32,968 nucleotides of DNA from CAYXDO01 sp964463485 (lineage in GTDB: Bacteria; Myxococcota; Kuafuiibacteriia; Kuafuiibacteriales; Kuafuiibacteriaceae). A model generated the notes under the pieces. It saw only the letters and a list, made by a program, of their open reading frames with translations. It did no database searches and was not told where the DNA came from. Positions 1 to 7,589 of this stretch are shown one piece after another. A program made the translations under genes and the position numbers. The stretch's first letter is position 1. Each line of letters starts with the position of its first letter. The DNA is taken from the NCBI GenBank assembly GCA_964463485.1, contig CAYXDO010000129.1, forward strand, positions 1 through 32,968, written 5' to 3'.

Positions 1-182
1 ACTCCAAAGTCCTGGACGTCACGAACCAGAAATTTTCGGGGGTGTTCTGTCGGATCGGTCGCACGAAGTGGGCATGCACGAACGATCGCAGGAGCGCAAT
101 CGTTTGTGCTCCGAAAATCGTTCCGATTCCTTGGGTCCCAGGCATGTGCGGGCATCGAGCTCCGAAATTCGTTCCGTTCGAC

Positions 183-222
183 GAAGCACGAAGCCCCGAT
201 CGCGATCGGCCTCTCGTGCTTC
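183..222. repeat. 40-bp nested near-palindrome
   Basis: The outer arms gaagcacga (183-191) and tcgtgcttc (214-222) are perfect reverse complements. The centre is a perfect 14-bp palindrome, ccgatcgcgatcgg (196-209). Four opposed positions between them do not pair, so 16 of 20 pairs match. No T-run follows on either strand, so it is not a classic intrinsic terminator. Confidence 0.7.
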
Positions 223-526
223 GCACGGTTGCGCGGCGCTCGACGTTTTCAGAGAGCAATCGTCCTCCGCGCGGTGAGGGTCCGCGTCGAGCTCCCCAGC
301 GGATGGGCGCTGCGCTAGCGGCTCAGTGCTCGAAGTCGTGATTCCGCGAAGAGCAGAGGCGCCCCCGCCCGCGGTCGCCCGGCGTCCGTAATAGGTGAGT
401 TGGTTCGTCATCGGAGTCCGGCCCCGTTTGATCGACGACTTTCCTTCTATCGACCGCCCGCCCTGGCGGGGCCCGTCCCAGGATCGTGCGCCTCGCCTCT
501 GGAGAGTCACGGCGAGTCACCTGATC

Positions 527-567
527 GGCCAGAGTCTGATCATTGGCCCAATTATCAGACTCGGGCC
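527..567. repeat. 41-bp near-perfect palindrome
   Basis: Two 20-nt arms (527-546 and 548-567) surround a single central base at 547. They pair at 18 of 20 positions; the mismatches are 531/563 and 541/553. The inner part reads gagtctgatcattgg, then c, then ccaattatcagactc. It lies about 110 nt past the miaA stop codon. No U-tract follows on either strand, so an atypical terminator, an operator for a dimeric protein or a cruciform site are all possible. Confidence 0.75.
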
Positions 568-678
568 TTCCTGCGCACCCGCTGGGCCGAGGGGCCGCGT
601 CGGGCAGATGCCCGATGAACGTTGCCTGCGTGGTCGGCAGTGAGTTGCCTCCGCTGGGTTGCAGGAAATCGAGCGCCT

Positions 679-1590
679 TCACCCTCGTCGGTGCTCGAGC
701 GCTCGGAGCGCGGCTTCGGTACTCACCGGAGCCCCCAGCCACTCGATGTTCGGTTCCCCACGAAACCAGTTCAACTGCCGCTTCGCATACTGCCTCGTCG
801 CTACCGTGGTCAGCTCGATCGCCGTCTCTTCGTCGATCTCCTCACGCACCACTCGGACCGCTTCTCGATAGCCAATCACCGAGAGAGAGGGCCCGTCGGG
901 CCGCGCTCCGCTGCCGAGCAGCCTCCTGGCCTCTTCGACGAGACCCTCTGCGTACATGAGCCTCGTCCGCTCGCCGATTCTACACCTCAACGCCTCGCGC
1001 CCGTGCTCGATGAGCACGCCTCTGAACGCGTGGCGTTCCGAAGCGAAGCGGTGCTCGTCCTGCCACTTGGAGATGGGCCGGCCGGTCTCGAGGACTAGCT
1101 CGAGAGCGCGACCGATGCGCTGCGGGTCGTTCGGATGGAGGCGCTCGGCGGCGACTGGGTCGAGCCGCCGGAGCTCTTCGTGCATCGCCCTGGACCCTTC
1201 GTCCCGCAGGCGAGCGCGCACCTCCGACCGAATCTCCGGAGAAATGGGCGGCGCGGCGAACACGCCGCGCACGAGCGCCCGGAACCACAACCCCGCGCCG
1301 CCGCAGAGGATGGGGACGAGGCCGCGCGTCCGAATGTCCTCGATCGCTCGATCGGCCTGCTCCGCGTAGCGCTGCGCGGTCCATTGTTCGTCTGGGTCGG
1401 CGACGTCGATGAGATGATGTCGCACTCTCCCGAGCTCCACCGAGCTAGGTTTCGCGGTGCCGATATCGAGCCTTCGGTAAATCTGCGCAGAGTCACAGGA
1501 GACGATCTCGCCTCCCACGGCTTCCGCGACGCGAATCGCGAGCTCGGTCTTGCCCGAGGCGGTCGGTCCCACGACACCCAAGAGCGTCAC
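679..1590 (-). CDS. miaA: tRNA dimethylallyltransferase MiaA
   Basis: Transfers a dimethylallyl group from dimethylallyl diphosphate to N6 of A37 in tRNAs that read UNN codons, in the cytoplasm. The 303-residue length is normal for MiaA. The P-loop GPTASGKT is at residues 8-15, and the DSAQIYR stretch with the catalytic-type Asp lies near residue 34 (usually DSMQVYR). The GGAGLWFRALVRG segment and the family-typical HPNDPQRIGRALE follow. The GTG start at 1588-1590 directly abuts the mutL stop codon (TGA, 1591-1593), so the two genes are very probably one transcript with coupled translation. The mutL-miaA order is common in proteobacteria. There is no close downstream gene. Confidence 0.96.
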   Translation of the reverse strand: MTLLGVVGPTASGKTELAIRVAEAVGGEIVSCDSAQIYRRLDIGTAKPSSVELGRVRHHLIDVADPDEQWTAQRYAEQADRAIEDIRTRGLVPILCGGAGLWFRALVRGVFAAPPISPEIRSEVRARLRDEGSRAMHEELRRLDPVAAERLHPNDPQRIGRALELVLETGRPISKWQDEHRFASERHAFRGVLIEHGREALRCRIGERTRLMYAEGLVEEARRLLGSGARPDGPSLSVIGYREAVRVVREEIDEETAIELTTVATRQYAKRQLNWFRGEPNIEWLGAPVSTEAALRALEHRRG

Positions 1591-3609
1591 TCATGACCCC
1601 AGCACTCTGCGCGCGAACAACCTATCGAGCTCTCGATCGGACCACTCCACCGAGATCGGTCTACCCCGATCCTCGCGGGGAACTTGGTGCGCGTCGAGGT
1701 CTGCCAAGAGCGCCTTGATCTCTTCTTTGGAGAGTCGATCACCGGCTCGAACCGTCGAGTGAGTCGCCGCTCTCGAAAACACGCGATCCATGACTCTCTC
1801 GATGGTCGCTGACTGACCCACTTCGCCGAGATCGTCGAGCACGGCCAGCACCAACTCTTTCGTGCCGGAGTCGGCAATTCGCGCCGGCAGGCCTTTCACC
1901 ACCCAGGTCGATCCCCCGAAGGGCTCGACGAGAAAGCCAAGCTCCCGAAGCCTCGATTGCTCCGCATGAGCCGTCTCGGCTCGCCGCCGGTCGAGCTCGA
2001 GCTGAAGCGGGATGAGGAGTGATTGCACCGGCACCTGACCGCTCGCGTGCTCCGCGATCAGACGAGCGACGAGGACTCTACGGTGCGCGGCCTCCTGATC
2101 GATGAGTACGATCCTGCCCGGAGCCTGACAAACGAGGTACCGGCCAAGGGCCTGGCCGAGGGGATCGAGCCCGCCGTAGTAAGACTGACCGTCTTGCTGC
2201 GGGGCAAACAGCTGATCCGCGGTTTTGGACTCGTCGATGAGTCGCTTGCGCCCAATCGCCGCGAGCGCGTCGGCGATCCGCCGGCGATGTTCGTCACCCG
2301 CCGGTGCGCTCTCGGCGTTCTTACTCCCCCAAGGTGCCCACCGCATAGGCGGGTCGGAACGGTCGGAAGGTACGGGTGCCGCGGGAGCTGGGTCGGGGAA
2401 GGTTCGAACAGCGTGCGGATCGGGTGAGTCCGCTCGGTCTTCGGCATGGGAGCTCGGCGTCCCTTCAGTAAGCTCGGCTGGGCCGGGCTGATCGATCAAC
2501 ATCGAGCTTCGGTCGGCGAGCTCGCGGTGGGCCCACGCGCCGGCCGGCCCTTGCTCCGGCTCGTTGCCAAGGCTGTAAGTTCTCTCTGCGGGTCGAGGCC
2601 CCTCCAGCCATGGACGTTGTGCGAGAGTTCTTGCCACGGCTGTGGTCACCGCTCGGTGAATTTCGTGAGGATTTGCGAATCTCACCTCGAGCTTTTGAGG
2701 GTGAGCGTTCACGTCGACCTGTTCGGCGGGCAAATCGATCTTGAGCACGACGACGGGCTGCCGACCCGGAGAAATCAGGGATCGGTAGGCTTCCTGAATG
2801 GAGTGCGAGATGGTTCGATCGCGGATGAACCGACCATTGACGAAGACGCGGATCCCTCGCGCCGTGCGCTCCGCGAGGTCGGGCGCTCCGACGAAGCCGG
2901 AAACTCGAATGCCAGACGTGGTGACGGGATCGACGGCGTGGAGGCGCTTGGCCGGAGCCGCGCCGAGGATCCGACCGAGCCGACCTCGCGGGTCGCGATC
3001 GCTCTCGACCGGCGCATCGAGCACGGACCGCCCGTCGTGGGTCGCACGAAACGCGACGTGCGGATAGGCCAACGCGATGCGCTCGATGGCTTCGTCTACA
3101 TGGGAGGCCTCGGTCTGCGCGCGTTTCAAGAACTTCCGACGCGCCGGCAGATTGAAGAAGAGCTCCTTGACGTCGATGGCCGTTCCCACCGGAGCTCCTA
3201 CGGACTCAACGGAGACCGTGTGACCCCCTTCGACCTCGACCCGAGTGCCGGCTGCGTCTTCGGCGGTGCGAGTGACGAGGAGGAATCGGCTCACGCTCGC
3301 GATCGACGGCACGGCCTCACCTCGAAAGCCCAGAGTCGCGACCGACTCGATGTCCCTCGCCGTTCGGATCTTCGACGTCGCGTGTCGCTCGAGGCAAAGG
3401 ACCGCATCCTCTCGATCCATCCCCATGCCGTCGTCCACGATGCGAATCAGCCCGACGCCGCCGTCTTGGACCTCGATGCTGATTCGCCGCGCGCCCGCAT
3501 CGACGGCGTTCTCTACGAGCTCTTTGACCACGGAGGCGGGCCGCTCGATCACCTCACCGGCGGCGACTTGATTGGCCACGGTTTCGTGGAGCTTTTGGAT
3601 CCGCGGCAT
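1591..3609 (-). CDS. mutL: DNA mismatch repair protein MutL, apparently without nuclease motifs
   Basis: GHKL ATPase that links MutS mismatch recognition to strand removal. Numbering the 672 residues from the ATG at 3609 (MPRIQKL, the classic MutL start; the upstream extension is not protein-like), I see VANQVAAGEVIERPASV (11-27), the N-box ENAVDAGA (33-40), DDGMGM (59-64) and TLGFRGEA (92-99). A Pro-rich linker spans about 335-445 and a dimerisation domain follows. The C-terminal metal and nuclease motifs are eroded: the DQHAxxE motif reads DQEAAHR (504-510), the ACHxAxR-type motif reads ATHSTVR (615-621), and CPHGRP reads EDRGRP (646-651). The ATPase is intact, so the protein is probably active as a matchmaker but not as an endonuclease. 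First gene of mutL-miaA. Confidence 0.95.
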   Translation of the reverse strand: MPRIQKLHETVANQVAAGEVIERPASVVKELVENAVDAGARRISIEVQDGGVGLIRIVDDGMGMDREDAVLCLERHATSKIRTARDIESVATLGFRGEAVPSIASVSRFLLVTRTAEDAAGTRVEVEGGHTVSVESVGAPVGTAIDVKELFFNLPARRKFLKRAQTEASHVDEAIERIALAYPHVAFRATHDGRSVLDAPVESDRDPRGRLGRILGAAPAKRLHAVDPVTTSGIRVSGFVGAPDLAERTARGIRVFVNGRFIRDRTISHSIQEAYRSLISPGRQPVVVLKIDLPAEQVDVNAHPQKLEVRFANPHEIHRAVTTAVARTLAQRPWLEGPRPAERTYSLGNEPEQGPAGAWAHRELADRSSMLIDQPGPAELTEGTPSSHAEDRADSPDPHAVRTFPDPAPAAPVPSDRSDPPMRWAPWGSKNAESAPAGDEHRRRIADALAAIGRKRLIDESKTADQLFAPQQDGQSYYGGLDPLGQALGRYLVCQAPGRIVLIDQEAAHRRVLVARLIAEHASGQVPVQSLLIPLQLELDRRRAETAHAEQSRLRELGFLVEPFGGSTWVVKGLPARIADSGTKELVLAVLDDLGEVGQSATIERVMDRVFSRAATHSTVRAGDRLSKEEIKALLADLDAHQVPREDRGRPISVEWSDRELDRLFARRVLGS

Positions 3610-3746
3610 GGTGGCAGAGAACCCGCTCGGCTCGGAAGGGTCAAGGTGCGGGGGGCGCGCGGACCGAATATGTCCAAGGAAGGGGTGCGGACAGTAAGCG
3701 TTCGGCCCTCGGCCGTCAGCTTTCCAGCTTCTCGAGGCCTCAGACC

Positions 3747-3755
3747 TGCTAGATA
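3747..3755 (+). promoter_or_regulatory. Putative extended -10 promoter of the LpxH-like gene
   Basis: TGC followed by TAGATA (3750-3755) fits an extended -10 element. Transcription would start near 3762, two bases before the GTG at 3764. There is no Shine-Dalgarno sequence, so the transcript would be essentially leaderless. No good -35 is visible. This rests on the pattern alone. Confidence 0.33.
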
Positions 3756-3763
3756 CCAAACAC

Positions 3764-4507
3764 GTGCGGTCGTCGCGGCCCCTTTGGATCCTCGCTGACT
3801 GCCACGCCGGCGTGAATTTGGAGGCCGATCGCGGGCTCCTCGAGCTGCTCGACCGAGCAGAGCGGGCCGGCGCGGAGCTGTTGGTGTTGGGCGACCTGTT
3901 CACCGCTTGGCTCGGCGTGGATCGATTCATCACGAAGAGTCAGGGCCGGGTGCTCGGAGCCTTCGCGCGGATCCGAGCGTCCGGCGGACGAGTTCGGTTC
4001 GTGGTTGGGAATCGCGACTACTTCGCCGAAGACCAGCTCGGGATCGCCTTCGACGAGTTGATCGTCACGGAGGCCGTGCTGAATCTCGGAGGGCGTCAGA
4101 CCCTGGTTACCCACGGAGATCTGATCCGATCCGATGATGTGGCCTACCGCCGTTGGCGAGCTCTCTCGCGAGCGCGGGCGACCGAAGCCGCCGTGCGCCG
4201 ACTCCCCGCGAGGCTCGCCCAAGAGTTGACGACTCGCCTGGAAAGCGCGCTCTCGAAGACGAACCAGGCGTACAAGTCGGGTCCGCTCCCGATCTCCGAC
4301 CTCGAGGCCTTTGGGCGGCGGGCGCTCCTGCTGGGTGCCGAACGGGCCCTCCTGGGTCACTTTCACACCGACCAGACCATCTCGGTGCCCGATGGCGCTC
4401 CTGTGGTGATAGCGCCCGCGTGGATCGAGCAACGGCGAGTCTTGGTCGTCGACCACGAAGGCGCGTTTCGCTCGGTCGCCGCTCCCGGAGGCTCTCGAAG
4501 CTCTTGA
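3764..4507 (+). CDS. LpxH-like metallophosphoesterase
   Basis: A 247-residue calcineurin-like phosphoesterase that resembles UDP-2,3-diacylglucosamine diphosphatase (LpxH), which cleaves UDP-diacylglucosamine to lipid X in lipid A synthesis at the inner membrane. The metal-binding motifs are in family order: DCH (Asp12, His14), GDLF (Asp44) followed by AWLG, GNRD (81-84), THGD (116-119) and GHFH (198-201). GDLFxAWLG, GNRDYF and HGD followed by SDD are closer to LpxH than to general phosphoesterases. Against this, the gene is not with other lpx genes, and UDP-diacylglucosamine hydrolases have several related subtypes, so I leave the symbol blank. It starts at GTG 3764, diverging from mutL across 154 bp. 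The start has no ribosome-binding site but has a -10-like element close upstream. Confidence 0.8.
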   Translation: MRSSRPLWILADCHAGVNLEADRGLLELLDRAERAGAELLVLGDLFTAWLGVDRFITKSQGRVLGAFARIRASGGRVRFVVGNRDYFAEDQLGIAFDELIVTEAVLNLGGRQTLVTHGDLIRSDDVAYRRWRALSRARATEAAVRRLPARLAQELTTRLESALSKTNQAYKSGPLPISDLEAFGRRALLLGAERALLGHFHTDQTISVPDGAPVVIAPAWIEQRRVLVVDHEGAFRSVAAPGGSRSS

Positions 4508-4564
4508 GGGCGCGGAGCGACGAGAGACGCTCCAAGGTAGACGAAAACGTTGTAGAAGGCCCGA

Positions 4565-5860
4565 ATGGGATTTCAGCCAAAGAGCCTCGCGATGGCTCAC
4601 GCCTCGTTCTCGTTCGGCTTGCTCGCGCTTGCAAGCAGCTGCTCGAAGGAAGACGACGGAAACTCGAACAACAACAACAACAACAACAACGACCAATGCA
4701 TCAACGTCTCCGGCACGGTGACCTCGGACGGGCTCACCTTGCGAAAGCCGGAGGAGGCCGCGCGCGGATGTATCGCGAAGGACAAGAACGGCGAAGGGAC
4801 CTGCGACGAAGCCACGGGTGACGAACCCGTGTGTGAGTGCGAGGAAAAGCAACCCGACTTCGCCTGTCTGGGCGCGCCGGCCAACCTCGGTACGCCCGTA
4901 GAAGTCACCATGCGAGGCTGTGTCGAAGCCTTCGGTCTCGAATCGACCTCCTACGACCTCACGGTCGCCATCTTCGACGAAACGAACGGAGGCCAGGCTA
5001 CCGACCCCGGTTACGAAGTGGCCGGCGCGGCCGGAGCTCAAGCCGAGAACACGCCAGCCGCCTTGCTTGGAAAGGTCCTCTCCGCTCGAGTAGACAAGGC
5101 GGTCTGTAAGGACCTGGGCCGATTTTCCCTGGCCGGCGTACCCACCGAGACGCCGCTGATCGTTCGTGTGACCGATCAGAACCTGGACTCGGATCTGCGC
5201 CGCGCCGTCGACACCTACAAATACAACGTCCTGATCCGCAACTCAGCCGTCAAGGACGCCGCCGGGAACCCAGTGGCAGATCCTGTGGCGACGTGCACCT
5301 CACCGGATCTCTGTTTCGTCGAGGAGAACGTCAACACCATCGAGACTGCGACATTTCTGACCATTCCTCGGGCCGCTGGCGTCTCGCACATCGAAGGCGG
5401 CATGGACTTGTACGACGGCGCCGGTGAAGGGCACATCGCGGGCGAGGTCCAAGACTGTACGTCCCAAGATACCGTTCAGAACGCCGTGGTTGCCATCGAC
5501 GCCGAGTCGCGAAAGCTCGCCTACTTCAACGTCGGCTTCCCACCCGATCGCGACAACCTCGACGACGCCAAGCCGGAAGGAACTCGGCAACGGACCAACG
5601 GAGACGGCCTCTACGCGGTGATCGGCGTTTCGACCGCGGTCGGCGGAGCTCCCGTGAAAGTCGGCGCTGTCATCACGCCCGACTTGTGCGGCGACGATGG
5701 CGTGTGCCAGTGTAACGAAGACAAAACCAAGAACCCCAGCTGGACGGCTGCCGACGCGAACGAAGGAGCCGCCAAGTTCCTCGGATCGCGGACCGTGTAC
5801 GTGTTTCCAGACAGCATCACGATCCTGACCTTCGACAAGAACCTGTACTTGAGTCGCTGA
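4565..5860 (+). CDS. Secreted lipoprotein with poly-Asn linker
   Basis: A 431-residue protein I cannot assign to a named family. The N-terminus is a lipoprotein-like signal: a hydrophobic stretch at 15-25 ends LALASSC, with Cys26 as the likely lipidated residue. An Asp/Asn-rich linker follows, with eight Asn in a row (35-42), all encoded by AAC. The mature part has many cysteines, often in CxC or CxxxxC spacing, and beta-rich stretches that look like carboxypeptidase-regulatory or Ig-like modules (about 105-180 and 310-395). It probably sits on the outer membrane or cell surface. The ATG at 4565 is used; an in-frame ATG at 4592 would still leave a short signal peptide. It follows the LpxH-like gene by 57 bp but looks functionally unrelated. 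Confidence 0.75.
   Translation: MGFQPKSLAMAHASFSFGLLALASSCSKEDDGNSNNNNNNNNDQCINVSGTVTSDGLTLRKPEEAARGCIAKDKNGEGTCDEATGDEPVCECEEKQPDFACLGAPANLGTPVEVTMRGCVEAFGLESTSYDLTVAIFDETNGGQATDPGYEVAGAAGAQAENTPAALLGKVLSARVDKAVCKDLGRFSLAGVPTETPLIVRVTDQNLDSDLRRAVDTYKYNVLIRNSAVKDAAGNPVADPVATCTSPDLCFVEENVNTIETATFLTIPRAAGVSHIEGGMDLYDGAGEGHIAGEVQDCTSQDTVQNAVVAIDAESRKLAYFNVGFPPDRDNLDDAKPEGTRQRTNGDGLYAVIGVSTAVGGAPVKVGAVITPDLCGDDGVCQCNEDKTKNPSWTAADANEGAAKFLGSRTVYVFPDSITILTFDKNLYLSR
4667..4690 (+). repeat. (AAC)8 trinucleotide microsatellite
   Basis: Eight perfect AAC units encode the poly-Asn linker just after the probable lipidation site of the lipoprotein gene. Slippage would change the linker length without breaking the frame. 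A run this AT-rich and perfect stands out in a GC-rich genome. Confidence 0.9.
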
Positions 5861-5885
5861 CCCCTGCCCCTCGGAGCGCGGACCG

Positions 5886-6078
5886 CTGGGAGCGCAGGGA
5901 TCTTGCCTGCGCGTAAGGTTCGCGGACTACCAATAAAATAAGACCGGGACCGCGTTTCATCTCTTGGTTTGGAGAGTGGCTGAGTGCGTCGCCGATGCTC
6001 GGCGATGGGTAGCCGCAGGCAAGATGCCTGAGGTCCCAGGGGGGTCCGCGCTCCCAGGCAAGATGCCTGCGGCCCCAG
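5886..6078. repeat. Cluster of three REP-like palindromic repeats
   Basis: Three copies of one element of about 27 bp lie between convergent genes. Copy 1 (5886-5912) is inverted relative to copy 2 (6012-6039) and copy 3 (6049-6078). The core of copies 2 and 3 is the perfect inverted repeat caggca-aga-tgcctg, flanked by a ggtcccag or ggccccag end. Copy 1 differs by one base in the core. The location and structure fit dispersed REP-type elements. Similar units are, as far as I recall, common in Myxococcota and Planctomycetota. Confidence 0.75.
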
Positions 6079-6094
6079 GGATGAAAGGGGAACG

Positions 6095-6751
6095 TCAATC
6101 GCTCGTCTGCTCCGCAACCACGCCCGGATCACGACCTTTGTTCGGCGGTGTCGTCGCAAAGACGAAGTCCCAAAGTGGGTTCGAGACGCCATATCCAGAG
6201 TTTGGGTTCTTGAAGTGGTGCTCGAGGTGATATCTCCGCAGGAACTTGCCGGCGCGGGACTTGGGTGAGTAGTGGTGCACCCAGTAGTGAATCATGTCGT
6301 AGCAAAGGTAACCCAGACACAGACCTGCAAACATCGGCCATCGTAGGCTCGGGCCCAACGCCCAAGTGTAGAGGGCGAAGAAGAGTCCGGCCAACGGCAA
6401 GGACAGGGTCGGCGGGAAGACCAGTCGGAGCTTGTCGTAGGGCCAATCGTGATGGACTCCGTGGAGCAGCCAAATCAGCCGCTTTCCAAACGGGCCGCTG
6501 GGCTCGTAGTGAAACACGAGCCGGTGCAGCCAGTACTCGAGCAACGTCCAGAACAGGAGCCCCGCGAAGAACAGCCCCGCAGCGCTCGCCAGACCGACTC
6601 CTGCGGCAAAGCCCAAGTAGATCGATCCAAGAATGATCGGCACGAAAAAAAGCGGCGGCTGCCAAGGATGAATGTGCGAAAAGAACTCGAAGAAATCACT
6701 CTCGAACATTCTCCCGGACTGGGAGCTCTGGCTCGCCTTGATGGCCTTCAT
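6095..6751 (-). CDS. Fatty-acid 2-hydroxylase (sterol desaturase superfamily)
   Basis: A 218-residue integral membrane di-iron enzyme. The four histidine clusters of the superfamily are all present: HRLVFH (76-81), HGVHH (97-101), HYWVHH (155-160) and HLEHH (175-179). The spacing and the phrase YDMIHYWVHH are like eukaryotic FA2H/Scs7, which adds a 2-hydroxyl to fatty acids, often those of ceramides. Hydrophobic segments lie at about 33-72 and 114-152. Myxobacteria are known for 2-hydroxy fatty acids and sphingolipids, so that product is plausible, although no sphingolipid gene is nearby. The gene is monocistronic, convergent with the lipoprotein gene, with a promoter-like sequence nine bases before its ATG. 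A later ATG at 6710 is a weaker alternative start. Confidence 0.85.
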   Translation of the reverse strand: MKAIKASQSSQSGRMFESDFFEFFSHIHPWQPPLFFVPIILGSIYLGFAAGVGLASAAGLFFAGLLFWTLLEYWLHRLVFHYEPSGPFGKRLIWLLHGVHHDWPYDKLRLVFPPTLSLPLAGLFFALYTWALGPSLRWPMFAGLCLGYLCYDMIHYWVHHYSPKSRAGKFLRRYHLEHHFKNPNSGYGVSNPLWDFVFATTPPNKGRDPGVVAEQTSD

Positions 6752-6760
6752 CGGTCGCGA

Positions 6761-6789
6761 AACCTAAAGCCCGGATCCCACTTCTGCAA
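6761..6789 (-). promoter_or_regulatory. Putative promoter of the fatty-acid hydroxylase gene
   Basis: On the minus strand a TTGCAG (-35, 6784-6789) and a TAGGTT (-10, 6761-6766) are 17 bp apart, and the -10 ends nine bases before the ATG. This predicts a leader of only about 3 nt. No Shine-Dalgarno sequence is present. Confidence 0.4.
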
Positions 6790-6895
6790 GGCCGATTCTC
6801 GAACGATCACGGTCACTTTCGACCAGTGAGTCGGATCGGCCGACAAATTTGCACGACGACGGCAAAAGGGCGCGCGACAAAGTCTCTCGAAGCCC

Positions 6896-7519
6896 TCAGG
6901 ACCGACGACCTCGGCCGGCCTCGAGGCTCGACCTGACTTTGCCTTCGGCCAAGGCCGCGTCCGCTTCGAGCTTGGCGATCCGAGGCTCCGCGCGGGTGGC
7001 GGCCCATTCGAGCACGAGCGCGGCCTCCCGGAGCGCGGAGGAGGCCGCGAGCACGGCCTCCTCGACCTTTTCACCGGCCTCGCTTTCGACAATCGACTCG
7101 AGATACGCCCGCTCCGCTGGGTGCGCGAACTCGAACGCCACGATGGCGCTTACGAGACGCCCGTGACCCGGCTCGAGGCCGCGATGGCGCCTGATCGATC
7201 GCAGCACGCGGTGGGCGACTCTGCCCGCTTCGAGCTCCAGGCGCAGCGCCCGACCGCGTTTGGGTTCTCTTCGCAACTCGGAAAGCCACCTGGACACGGC
7301 CATGGCTGCTATCAAGGAGAGGCTTCCGCCTCCAGGGTCCGCGAGGAGCTCCGCGAGCGCGACCTTGCGCGCCAAGCTCGCCAGCGCATGCGCTTGGGCC
7401 GCCGCAAGGCTCGCTTCGGCGGGATGAGTTTGGGGGTTGGTCGCCTCGATCGACAACACCTTCGCCCGCGAGAACAGGCGAGCACGAAGCTCGGACACAC
7501 GCGTGTCCACGAGCTCCAT
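6896..7519 (-). CDS. Hypothetical helical protein
   Basis: About 207 residues, Ala/Leu/Glu/Arg-rich, almost certainly all alpha-helical, with coiled-coil-like stretches (for example VEEAVLAASSALREAALVLEW and the C-terminal RIAKLEADAALAEGKV). I recognise no family. It lies just downstream of, and on the same strand as, the ASH-domain gene. The start is uncertain. The ATG at 7519 is the first in this frame, but the frame still looks coding up to about 7590. An ATG that overlaps the upstream stop codon (7591-7593) is in a different frame, so a sequencing error, a frameshift or a non-standard start are all possible. Confidence 0.55.
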   Translation of the reverse strand: MELVDTRVSELRARLFSRAKVLSIEATNPQTHPAEASLAAAQAHALASLARKVALAELLADPGGGSLSLIAAMAVSRWLSELRREPKRGRALRLELEAGRVAHRVLRSIRRHRGLEPGHGRLVSAIVAFEFAHPAERAYLESIVESEAGEKVEEAVLAASSALREAALVLEWAATRAEPRIAKLEADAALAEGKVRSSLEAGRGRRS

Positions 7520-7589
7520 GCGCTGCGCCGCCTCGCGGAGACGCTGAACGTCGAAGAAAAGTCGCTCTCGGATCCGAGAGCCGACCGAA

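Larger units (their letters stand above)
1..678. other. Gene-free region with palindromes and short repeats
   Basis: No reading frame here looks like a protein: the possible translations are Arg/Ser/Pro-rich and resemble no family I know. The region lies downstream of miaA, which is transcribed towards it. It holds two strong near-palindromes (183-222 and 527-567, listed separately). It also holds an imperfect direct repeat of about 20 bp (108-128 and 159-178, sharing gctccgaaa and tcgttccg). It could carry a structured RNA, protein-binding sites or decayed sequence; nothing in it decides between these. Confidence 0.5.

Noticed and set aside
2395..2415. T-loop-like ggttcgaac of a tRNA
   Set aside because: It lies inside mutL coding sequence, with no acceptor stem or anticodon arm around it.
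2446..3798. Open frame of about 450 codons on the plus strand
   Set aside because: It lies opposite the conserved ATPase domain of mutL and has no recognisable motif.
3610..3933. N-terminal extension of mutL to 3933
   Set aside because: MutL proteins begin at MPRI-type sequence; the extra 108 residues are Ser/Arg-rich, not conserved in type, and overlap the divergent gene.
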